In this document: positions 1 through 8,180 of the stretch, piece by piece
Layout of the letters: each line of letters opens with the position of its first letter
How positions within the stretch are numbered: position 1 is the first letter of the stretch
Assembly: GCA_029940215.1 (NCBI GenBank)
Contig: JAOZRE010000004.1
Span: 1 to 44,381 of the forward strand
Direction: 5' to 3'
DNA from: a bacterium
GTDB taxonomy: Bacteria; SAR324; XYD2-FULL-50-16
Length of the DNA: 44,381 nucleotides
Program-made: the position numbers and the translations under genes
The notes under the pieces: generated by a model
Seen by the model: only the letters and a program-made list of their open reading frames with translations
Databases searched by the model: none
What the model was told of the DNA's origin: nothing

Positions 1-138
1 AGACGTCATTCATGAAACCTCCTGAAAAAATTTAACTCACTTTCATACGGCAAAAGCACAAAATGGCTACAGAATTAGGACGTGTAAACACTGAAATACT
101 CCCGGGATGACATAACGAAACAAACCTTGAAAAATCGA

Positions 139-320
139 ACAGAGCATCTGGTGTGAAGCCGTTTCAGGTGATTGGACGAGTTTCTGGATGATCTTAACGA
201 CATGGAGCGGCCGAAATCCCACTTGTTTGAGCAAAGCGAGTTTGGGATTTCAGCGAAATGAGTTATAGATCATCTTGAAAAGAGTCCCCAGCTGAAAGGG
301 ATTCATACCAGATGCGGAGC
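139..320. repeat. Long palindromic (hairpin/MITE-like) intergenic element, copy 1
   Basis: Left arm GCATCTGGTGTGAAGCCGTTTCAGGTG...GATGATCT...GAAATCCCA pairs along nearly its full length with the right arm TGGGATTTC...AGATCATC...CAGCTGAAAGGGATTCATACCAGATGC. Related to the element at 35377-35560. Confidence 0.8.
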
Positions 321-353
321 ATTATAGCAGAATATCCAAAGCTGAGAAAATAA

Positions 354-974
354 TCAGCCCAACATTCCAATACCGCTGTCGTAGGCGGTCATGTTAATCT
401 CCACCTTGTCTGCGGGCATGGACTCGGAGATGGTTTCCTGGAACCCCTCCCGGCTCAACGGCAACTCGTTGGTGCCAGCCAAAGCGCCCAGCAACATGAT
501 ATTACCGAAAATCGGGTTCTTCATCTTCGCCATGGCCTCGTCTGTGGCATTGATAAACCAGGATTGCGCCGACAGTTCATTGACCCATTTCTCAATATCC
601 TCCTGGGATGGATAGTTCTGCTCCCCGGAAATAACACCCACCGAGTAGATCGGACGGGTGTTACACAGGACCTTGACATCGGCGTTCCCATATTGAGCCA
701 GCACCCGGATCGCCTCAGTGGGCTCCAGGGCGATGATCATGTGGGCCCTGCCCTTGGCGATCTGAGGCGAAAAGGCATCACTGGACGAAATCCGCAGGTG
801 ACTCATGACGGATCCCCCCCGCTGGGAGGCCCCGAAAGTCTCGCCGATAGTAACGGTATATCCCATTTTGGACAGCATATTGCCCAGCACCCTGGACGCC
901 ATTACATTTCCCTGCCCACCAACACCCGTAATAATCAGGTTATACGGATCATACTTCAATTTTTGCTTTTCCAT
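354..974 (-). CDS. iorB: Indolepyruvate ferredoxin oxidoreductase subunit beta
   Basis: ITGVGGQGNVMASRVLG...GETFGASQRGGSVMSHLRIS is typical of the gamma-type 2-oxoacid oxidoreductase/IorB family; directly downstream of iorA. Confidence 0.9.
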   Translation of the reverse strand: MEKQKLKYDPYNLIITGVGGQGNVMASRVLGNMLSKMGYTVTIGETFGASQRGGSVMSHLRISSSDAFSPQIAKGRAHMIIALEPTEAIRVLAQYGNADVKVLCNTRPIYSVGVISGEQNYPSQEDIEKWVNELSAQSWFINATDEAMAKMKNPIFGNIMLLGALAGTNELPLSREGFQETISESMPADKVEINMTAYDSGIGMLG

Positions 975-976
975 GA

Positions 977-2914
977 TTATGCAACCTCCTTTCGATCTAT
1001 GGCCCCTGCCGGGCAGATATCAGCGCAGACGCCACAGCCGACGCAAATGGCATCATCAATTTTAGATATTCCCTGCTCCTGATCCCAGACCAGACCGGGG
1101 CACCGGAAAATCCGGGTACATAACCGGTTGCAACCACAGTTCTCCCCCCGGCATGCCTCTTCAACCACCTTCATCTCAAATTTTTTGGTATGCTTCTTCT
1201 CCGGGCTGAGCGCACAGGCCTGCTTCAGGATCAGGACCTTGACACCCTCCTGGATCTCCATCAATTCGAATATCTGCTGCTGGGTGTCCTTGAAATCAAA
1301 GGGATCGCTCTCACGAACCGTAATGCCCATGGACTCACAGATTTTTCGGATATCCAGTTTTATCGCATCGCCGCCCTGAGCATCCGTGTCCAGACCCGGG
1401 TGGGACTGAAACCCGGTCATGGCCGTGCCACTGTTATCCAGCACCACCAGCGTGATATCCGCCTTATGATGTACCGCGTTGACCAGTGCCGGCAGCACCG
1501 CATGGAAAAAGGTGGAGTCACCACTGACCGCCATAACCGGCTGGTCCATCCCAAATCGGCCCAGTTGGCCAAAACCGCTTGCAACACCGGTTCCCGAACC
1601 CATGGCATGCATGGTGCGCAGTGTACTGAACCCGGTGGGGAGTATCGCCATGCTGTAACAGCCGATATCCCCGCAGACAAACCCGTTGCGGTTGTCCAAG
1701 GTCAGCGCATGGTGAATGTTCCAAAATGACGCCCGATGCGGACAACCCGGACAGAAGGTCAGATCACGGCTTGGCGCATTGAAGAATGCCAACGGCAATG
1801 CCTTTTCCGTATACTCTGCTGAGGCGCCTTCATATGCCATCCCCAACACTTCTGCCATCGGTGCCACGACGAGGTCCGGATTCATTTCATTGGTGGTGGG
1901 AATCGACCCATCCCGTTTACCGTAAAATGTCTTTGCTCCGATGGACCCTGCGAGTTCTGCCGCCAGGATTTTGATATTTTCCTCTAAAAAAGGAATCACC
2001 TCTTCCACAATCATGATCTTGTCCGTCATCGCCAGATGTTTTTCCAGCAGTTTCGGTGGCAGCGGCCAGGTGGTTCCCAGTTTCAGGATACCCACCCTGT
2101 CCTCGGCCCCCAGCAGGAGCACTGCTTCGCGAGTGTACAGATTGCACGCGGAGCTGGTGATCACCAACAGTTCAGGCTTTTCCGGACCGGTATAGGTGTT
2201 GAAGGGTGATGTTTCAAAGATCTCCTCGGCCTTCTTGATCTTCTCCTGCTGCAACCCATGGCGATAATCCACCGGCGCGCTGCTTACAATCCCGGTGTCT
2301 GGATCGAGAATAAAGCCGTCATGTTGAAAACGGGCCTTGTGATCCACTTCGGGCAGGTCTCCAAAGACCACGTTACCGCTGGCATGAGACAGCCGGGTCA
2401 CACTGCGCAACATCACCGGACATCTAAGCTCTTCGGACAGTTCAAAGCCCCACTTTGTCATGTCTTTGGCTTCCTGGAAATCGCCGGGTTCAATAAGCGG
2501 CACTTCCAGCATCCTCGAAAAATGACGGCTGTCCCCTTCGTTGATACTGGAGAGTGCCCCGGGATCCTCACAGGGAATAATCAGCATCCCACCACGGGTA
2601 CCGGAACCGGCCAGGTGCAGGAAGAAATCTGAGGCCACATTGACCCCGTTCTGCTTCAACACGCACATGCTTCTCAATTCCGCAAAGGAAGCCGCAGCTG
2701 CCACCTCCATCGCAACTTTTTCATTGGTGGACCACTCCACATACAGGTCACGCTTTCCGGAAACACGGGCCAGATTTTCGATGATTTCTGAAGAGGGTGT
2801 CCCCGGATAGCCGGCAGCAACAGCCACTCCCGCTTCCAAGGCACCACGAGCGATTGCCTCATTACCCATCAGCAAATGCCGTGCATTTTTGTCATGTTCA
2901 GCGATATTTGTCAT
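977..2914 (-). CDS. iorA: Indolepyruvate ferredoxin oxidoreductase subunit alpha
   Basis: MGNEAIARGALEAGVAVAAGYPGTPSSEI, a TPP-binding region (FVCGDIGCYSMAI, VSGDSTFFHAVLPAL) and a C-terminal 4Fe-4S motif CVGCGVCADICP. Confidence 0.93.
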   Translation of the reverse strand: MTNIAEHDKNARHLLMGNEAIARGALEAGVAVAAGYPGTPSSEIIENLARVSGKRDLYVEWSTNEKVAMEVAAAASFAELRSMCVLKQNGVNVASDFFLHLAGSGTRGGMLIIPCEDPGALSSINEGDSRHFSRMLEVPLIEPGDFQEAKDMTKWGFELSEELRCPVMLRSVTRLSHASGNVVFGDLPEVDHKARFQHDGFILDPDTGIVSSAPVDYRHGLQQEKIKKAEEIFETSPFNTYTGPEKPELLVITSSACNLYTREAVLLLGAEDRVGILKLGTTWPLPPKLLEKHLAMTDKIMIVEEVIPFLEENIKILAAELAGSIGAKTFYGKRDGSIPTTNEMNPDLVVAPMAEVLGMAYEGASAEYTEKALPLAFFNAPSRDLTFCPGCPHRASFWNIHHALTLDNRNGFVCGDIGCYSMAILPTGFSTLRTMHAMGSGTGVASGFGQLGRFGMDQPVMAVSGDSTFFHAVLPALVNAVHHKADITLVVLDNSGTAMTGFQSHPGLDTDAQGGDAIKLDIRKICESMGITVRESDPFDFKDTQQQIFELMEIQEGVKVLILKQACALSPEKKHTKKFEMKVVEEACRGENCGCNRLCTRIFRCPGLVWDQEQGISKIDDAICVGCGVCADICPAGAIDRKEVA

Positions 2915-3954
2915 TTCTCCTCCTTTGCCACATTTTCTTTTGCTCGTTTTTTCTTGTTGCCGGCACCCAACGTCAGGTGCTCCAAACCTTCGGCAGGAAA
3001 ATCATCCAGTACCAGATATCCCTCTGCAACTGCTTTTTCGACCAGTTGTTCACCCTTTTCCGTTCGAATAATCAGTGTGTTCCAATCAGATTTGCCCTCG
3101 AAGGCACCCACGGAAACATCCGCCCACTCAGCCGTCATATCGGGACAGACGCCGCATCCCTTTGGGACCAGTTCCCGGATCTCATCCAGCGGAATTTCAA
3201 CAACGGTTTCGCCTGTTTTAACAATGAACACTTCCGCTGGCGGCGGTGGAACATCCATACCCGTAATGGTTTTAAGATCAACCCGGGTCGACAGAAAATC
3301 CATCAATTGTCGTGTATCAAGCGCCCAGGTGCAGAACAGCCCAACGGTCAAGCCGATCGGATCGACAAAATCAGATTTTTCCAATGGATTAAGGCGCATC
3401 TGTGCGACCCCGGTCAGCTGGCAGGCGGTCCCCACAAACCCCAGATTCGTTTTGCCATCGGTTGCCGCTTCATTCAGGCAGGACACTGCCGGCGTCGCCA
3501 TGTATTTGGTGGAAGCACACTTGACCACATCCTCTGCCCGGGTCACCAATTTAGGCTTCGGCAGAAGACCATCGCTGTCCGTCAGGACAGCGCCGTCAAC
3601 CATGCCGCTCTCCAAAGCGCAGGTCATCAATGCTGATACGGTACCACCATTCTGAAAATCTCCGGTTCCTGTTCTTTCCCCAGCTTTTGCAGCAGTGATA
3701 CGTCGATAGATCCCGAGAGGGTCGCCATTATATGGCTGTTGAAACAGTGCCTGGGCCAGCTGTTCAAAATCGACGTCCGTCTTCGGACAGTGCGCGTAAC
3801 AGCGACCCTTTTCAAGATCACAGTCAAAAATTTTAGCCAGTTTGCCTTTGTGCACCTTGAAATAGGGACAGAGCCCCACGCAGGCACCACAAACCGTACA
3901 CAGGTCCTGATTCAGCACCTGCTCAGACAGCTCCTTTGATCCAGCGATTTGCAT
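2911..3954 (-). CDS. Coenzyme F420 hydrogenase/dehydrogenase beta-subunit (FrhB) family iron-sulfur flavoprotein
   Basis: N-terminal 4Fe-4S motif CTVCGACVGLCPYF, FrhB-like GFVGTACQLTGVAQM and VPKGCGVCPDMTAEWADVSVG; 4-bp overlap with iorA. Confidence 0.8.
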   Translation of the reverse strand: MQIAGSKELSEQVLNQDLCTVCGACVGLCPYFKVHKGKLAKIFDCDLEKGRCYAHCPKTDVDFEQLAQALFQQPYNGDPLGIYRRITAAKAGERTGTGDFQNGGTVSALMTCALESGMVDGAVLTDSDGLLPKPKLVTRAEDVVKCASTKYMATPAVSCLNEAATDGKTNLGFVGTACQLTGVAQMRLNPLEKSDFVDPIGLTVGLFCTWALDTRQLMDFLSTRVDLKTITGMDVPPPPAEVFIVKTGETVVEIPLDEIRELVPKGCGVCPDMTAEWADVSVGAFEGKSDWNTLIIRTEKGEQLVEKAVAEGYLVLDDFPAEGLEHLTLGAGNKKKRAKENVAKEEK

Positions 3955-4032
3955 TGATGATCCTCCTTTTTTACAGATAGTTCAGATTAACAGATAAAAC
4001 CTTAAAACAAGCTCGACACACTATCGTTCATC

Positions 4033-4821
4033 TCAACCAGTAGCCTGGTTTGAAGACAGCATCGTTTCCGGGAAATATCCCATGCGGCGGGAAATCTCAA
4101 ATCCGGTTTGAATAATCCGGGGACCAACATCAGACAACCTGTCTCCTTTGATATGCTCCGGAGTGCCTGATAGACTGATCGCCCCCGTGGCCTTAAATGA
4201 TGCATCAAAAATGGGAACGGCCACGCAGCTCATACCCAGCAGCAATTCGTTGGTTTCCGTCACGTAACCTCTCTCCAGAGCTTCTTTCAAACTCTCCTTC
4301 AATTGCGCCGTGTCAGTTATCGTGTTTTGAGTATATCGGTGAAGCGTGTTTCGCTCAATATATGCTGATATTTCGACGTCACTCATGGTAAAAAGTACTG
4401 CTTTACCGACTGCCGTGCAATAAGCCGGAACCCGAGGCCCGACTTTCTGCAGGACAATATTCTCAACTGACGGAAAAGCATCCAGGGTGATCAACATCGA
4501 GTCATGGTCCCAGATCGCAATCCGCGCATGCAAACCGGTATTAACCGCCAGTCGTTGAACCAGCTCACCGCCAACCTGGTTGATTTTCAAGTTACCCGCC
4601 TGAAGCGACCCCAGTTCAACCAGTTTCAACCCCACTGAATATTTCCGGGTCTCTTCATCCTGGTTCAGGTAACCCTCCCCCAGCAACGTCTGCACCAGGC
4701 CATGAACCGTCGGTTTGGGCAGCGCCATCAAACGGCTGATCTCTGCAATACCCAGCTCTGGCTGAGATGAAGAGAATAACGACATTATTTTGAGTGCTCT
4801 TTGTACGGATTGAATCGCCAC
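4033..4821 (-). CDS. IclR family transcriptional regulator
   Basis: N-terminal wHTH (AIQSVQRALKIMSLFSSSQPELGIAEISRLMALPKPTVHGLVQTL) and IclR effector domain (PAYCTAVGKAVL). Confidence 0.92.
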   Translation of the reverse strand: MAIQSVQRALKIMSLFSSSQPELGIAEISRLMALPKPTVHGLVQTLLGEGYLNQDEETRKYSVGLKLVELGSLQAGNLKINQVGGELVQRLAVNTGLHARIAIWDHDSMLITLDAFPSVENIVLQKVGPRVPAYCTAVGKAVLFTMSDVEISAYIERNTLHRYTQNTITDTAQLKESLKEALERGYVTETNELLLGMSCVAVPIFDASFKATGAISLSGTPEHIKGDRLSDVGPRIIQTGFEISRRMGYFPETMLSSNQATG

Positions 4822-5066
4822 AGAATTCCCGGCTTAAATGTTCAGCATTATCAAACAGCATTCGAAATAACAGATAATTATTTAAACACTCCTGTTTTGT
4901 CAAGCTCAATTATCCAAAATCGTAAGGGGGCTGATCCATATTAATCTATACAAAGCCGTTGTCGGCTGGTATGCTCTTGCTGCGATCAGCAATTATACAA
5001 TTATATACAATAAAAACAGGGCTATGGAGAGGAATCTACCCTGTGATTCGATGAGAGGAGAAAAGG

Positions 5067-5633
5067 ATGATAAAACTATATGGATCTATGATGACCAGTG
5101 CATTCCGGTGCCATGTGCTGCTGAAGGAACTAGGTATTGAGTGGGAAGAGGTCCCTTTGGATATGGGGAAGGGTGAGCACAAATCGCCGGAGTTTTTGAA
5201 ACTCAACCCGAATGGGAAGGTACCCTGCATGGTGGATGGGGATTTTGTCCTCTGGGAGTCAATGGCCATCAACAAATACCTGGCCAAGAAGTATCAGCCC
5301 GACCTGCTGGGCGGAAGCATAGAGAATATGGCATTGATCGATCAGTGGAATTACTGGTCCATCGTCCATGTTCAACGCTACCTGTTTGAGATGTTCATGG
5401 ATCCCAGCGATGAGACCCGAAAGCGCTGCACCGATGCCATAGAACCGATGCACAAGGTCCTGGATGCCCACTTGGCAGGCAAGGACTTTCTGCTGGGCGA
5501 TACCTTCTCGGTCGCTGATATCAACTTGGGCACGGTGATTGTGGTAAACCAGTTTGTTAAAAATGATATTTCCGGATTCACCAACATGAGTGCCTGGCTG
5601 GACCGACTGCAATCCCGCCCCTGCTTTCAATGA
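5067..5633 (+). CDS. Glutathione S-transferase family protein
   Basis: IKLYGSMMTSAFRCHVLLKELGIEWEEVPLDM...LNPNGKVPCMVDGDFVLWESMAINKYLA (thioredoxin-like N-domain), C-domain FLLGDTFSVADINLG. Confidence 0.9.
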   Translation: MIKLYGSMMTSAFRCHVLLKELGIEWEEVPLDMGKGEHKSPEFLKLNPNGKVPCMVDGDFVLWESMAINKYLAKKYQPDLLGGSIENMALIDQWNYWSIVHVQRYLFEMFMDPSDETRKRCTDAIEPMHKVLDAHLAGKDFLLGDTFSVADINLGTVIVVNQFVKNDISGFTNMSAWLDRLQSRPCFQ

Positions 5634-5669
5634 TTGCGGATTCCCAGTTTAGTCACACGCTGTAACTGA

Positions 5670-6434
5670 TCAGGTATTGGCCAGTGATCCACCGTCGACG
5701 TAGATGGTTTCACCGGTGATGTAATGAGCGTTTTCGGTGCAGAGAAAAAGGACCGCTCCAACGATCTCTTCCGGCTCCGCTAACCGTCCCTGTGGTATCC
5801 TGGAGGCAAGTGCCGCCTCGATATCCGGATTGGACCAGATCGGTTCACTGAAGGGGGTTCGAGTCAGCCCGGGACCCACTGCATTGACATTGATATTCAA
5901 CATGGACCATTCTACTGCCATACATTTGGTCAGCATGGTCAGCGCAGCCTTACTGGCATGGTAGATCCCCATGCCGGACCCACCCCGAACCGCACCAACC
6001 GTGGTAATATTGACAATATGGCCACCACCATGTGTCATCATCTCCTTCGCTGCCTCACGAGCCAGCAGGAAAGCAGCCTTGACGTTCACATCAAAGATCT
6101 TGTCATATCCATCCTCACGAAGATCCAGCAGACCCCGCATGAAGCTTCTGGCGGCATTATTGATCAGGATGTCCACCTTGCCGAATTCCGCCACCGTCCC
6201 TTCTACGATTGAAGGGATCAGTTCAGGTTTCATCAGATCTACCTCGATGGCTATCGCCTTTCTCCCTTTTGCCTTGATCTCTTCAACCACAGCCTTAAGC
6301 TGATCTCCCGATCTGGCTGTCACCGCCACGTCCGCTCCTGCATCAGCCAGACCCAGCGCGATGGAACGACCAATTCCGCGACCGCCGCCGGTGACGATGG
6401 CGACCTTTCCTGTTAAATCAAATGTTGCTGACAT
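5670..6434 (-). CDS. SDR family oxidoreductase
   Basis: GKVAIVTGGGRGIGRSIA, NNAA, YHASKAAL, GETIYVDGG. Start set at MSATFDLTGKVAIVTGG (6434) rather than the ORF-track 6518. Confidence 0.9.
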   Translation of the reverse strand: MSATFDLTGKVAIVTGGGRGIGRSIALGLADAGADVAVTARSGDQLKAVVEEIKAKGRKAIAIEVDLMKPELIPSIVEGTVAEFGKVDILINNAARSFMRGLLDLREDGYDKIFDVNVKAAFLLAREAAKEMMTHGGGHIVNITTVGAVRGGSGMGIYHASKAALTMLTKCMAVEWSMLNINVNAVGPGLTRTPFSEPIWSNPDIEAALASRIPQGRLAEPEEIVGAVLFLCTENAHYITGETIYVDGGSLANT

Positions 6435-6572
6435 ATATTCGACTCCTTTAATGGTTAAATTGCGGATCACAATCATGTTGTGTTGATGGATGATAAAAAA
6501 AAAAAGTTTTTTGCGCAAGTTTTTTGAGACAGGTGCGTTATAATATTAAAAGACACAAAAAAAGAGAAAACC

Positions 6573-6773
6573 ATGGATCAACATATTTCAGAAGAGCGGC
6601 TGACCGCTTTTGTCGACATGGCTGTATCACTCGGATTCGGGATCCTGTTCTCAACCTTCATTACACTTGTGCTGGTGCCGAACCTTTATCTCATTATTAA
6701 GGACATCAAAGGACTGTTCAGCTCCAGCAAAAAATCACCCGGAAGCGAGATCAACCCGGTATACGTGACTTAA
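6573..6773 (+). pseudogene. Orphan C-terminal fragment of an RND-family efflux permease (or a free-standing 66-aa membrane protein derived from one)
   Basis: [37 protein letters not shown] matches the last transmembrane segment/C-terminus of AcrB-like permeases; no upstream permease sequence is present. Confidence 0.6.
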
Positions 6774-6844
6774 ATCCTCCTGCTCCAACGGGTCCCCTTC
6801 CCGGGGACATCACCCCCATTAATGAAAATTGCCCCTTAAATTTT

Positions 6845-6899
6845 TCGAGTATTTGCTCGATTTTCTTTGACAAAGCTCTCGATTTAATTAAAAATCGAG
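6845..6899. promoter_or_regulatory. Two adjacent TCGAG-centred dyads upstream of the nitronate monooxygenase-like gene
   Basis: TCGAG(tatttg)CTCGA at 6845-6860 and CTCGATTT(aattaa)AAATCGAG at 6878-6899. Confidence 0.4.
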
Positions 6900-6945
6900 C
6901 ATATGTTCTATTTCATACCAATCCAAACAACTGGGAGAGAGTAAG

Positions 6946-8061
6946 ATGATTAAGACAAAAATGAATGAACTGCTGGGAACAAAGTACCCGATTATCCAGG
7001 CCGGAATGGGCCCCTTCAGCAATAACAAGCTCTGCATCGCAGCGGCAAACGCCGGGGCACTTGGACTGATGTCAACCAGCGGCATTGCATCTGGCACACG
7101 GGATTTCCAGCCTGAAATCTTTCAACGTTGGGTGGAAACCGCGAACGCCAATCCGGAAGATTCATCGGAAGATATCCTGAGAAGCGCGTTGAAGCAGGCC
7201 GATGAAGGTACAAAAGAGAGCGGTGGTATTTTCGGGATTAATGTGATGGTCTCCGGAATGATGTTTGAAGATGCGGAAAAACTGATCAACACGGCGATTG
7301 CCTATCGTGAGGAAAATCCGGACATCAAAGAGCGATTTAAGGTGATTTTCACTTCAGCCGGTGACCCTTTACCCTGGGGCGATAAAATCAAAGGGGCCGG
7401 GTTCAAATGGCTGCACGTTGTCCCCTCCGTTAAGGGCGCATTGAGATGCCAGAAAGCCGGTTGTGACCTGATCGTCGCATCGGGACATGAGGGTGGCTTC
7501 CACACGTCATGGGAGCCGGTTCACTCCATGACACTATTACCCGCTGTCGTCGAGGCACTTGCGGATTCAGGAATTCCGGTAGCAGGTGCCGGTGGTTTCT
7601 GCGATGGCAAATCAATGGCTGCAGCCCTTTCTCTCGGCGGAGCTGGGATCCAGATGGGAACCCGCTTCCTCGCCACCAAGGAGAGTGATTTCGCTCCCAT
7701 GTGGAAAGAGGGAATTGTCAACGCCGGTGACCGCGGCACATTGGTCGCTCGGGGTTTTGTTGGTCCTGCACGGTGGATTAAAAATGAGACTTCCAAGGTT
7801 CATCAGAAAAACACCCTGGAACTGACACCGGAACTGTTTCTGGACAGCCCTGGCCCAATGACAGATGGTGCGTTGCAGCTGATGGATTATGAGCGCAAAG
7901 GCATCGACGCCACAAACGAAGGGAACGCGGAAAAAGCCATGTACGCTGGCGGGGAATGTGCTCAACGTGTGAACGACATGCCAAGTGTGCAGGAAATGGT
8001 GGACAACGTCATGAAAGGTGCCGTTGAAACCATCAAGAATCTGCCATCCGTTCTCGGATAG
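6946..8061 (+). CDS. NAD(P)H-dependent flavin oxidoreductase / nitronate monooxygenase family
   Basis: LGTKYPIIQAGMGPFSNNKLCIAAANAGALGLMS, DLIVASGHEGGFH, PVAGAGGFCDGKSMAAALSLGGAGIQMGTRFLATKES. Confidence 0.9.
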   Translation: MIKTKMNELLGTKYPIIQAGMGPFSNNKLCIAAANAGALGLMSTSGIASGTRDFQPEIFQRWVETANANPEDSSEDILRSALKQADEGTKESGGIFGINVMVSGMMFEDAEKLINTAIAYREENPDIKERFKVIFTSAGDPLPWGDKIKGAGFKWLHVVPSVKGALRCQKAGCDLIVASGHEGGFHTSWEPVHSMTLLPAVVEALADSGIPVAGAGGFCDGKSMAAALSLGGAGIQMGTRFLATKESDFAPMWKEGIVNAGDRGTLVARGFVGPARWIKNETSKVHQKNTLELTPELFLDSPGPMTDGALQLMDYERKGIDATNEGNAEKAMYAGGECAQRVNDMPSVQEMVDNVMKGAVETIKNLPSVLG

Positions 8062-8180
8062 TCCGGATCGGCTGATAAAACATGGATGGCATCAGGAACC
8101 CGATATAAAGCTGAAATGGATTCAGCAGAAGGGTTCCCCTCAAGTGGATTCGCAACGGAAGCGAATCCCAACACCTAATA

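Noticed and set aside
564-1082. 172-aa ORF antisense to iorB/iorA
   Set aside because: Antisense shadow of well-supported coding sequence; no recognisable domain.
2797-3655. Long plus-strand ORFs (279 and 259 aa) antisense to the FrhB-like gene
   Set aside because: Overlapping frames opposite a convincing family member; composition typical of shadow ORFs.
6495-6512. A11 tract next to T6, possible terminator or phase-variable tract
   Set aside because: Outside coding sequence once the SDR start is set at 6434; no GC stem for an intrinsic terminator.
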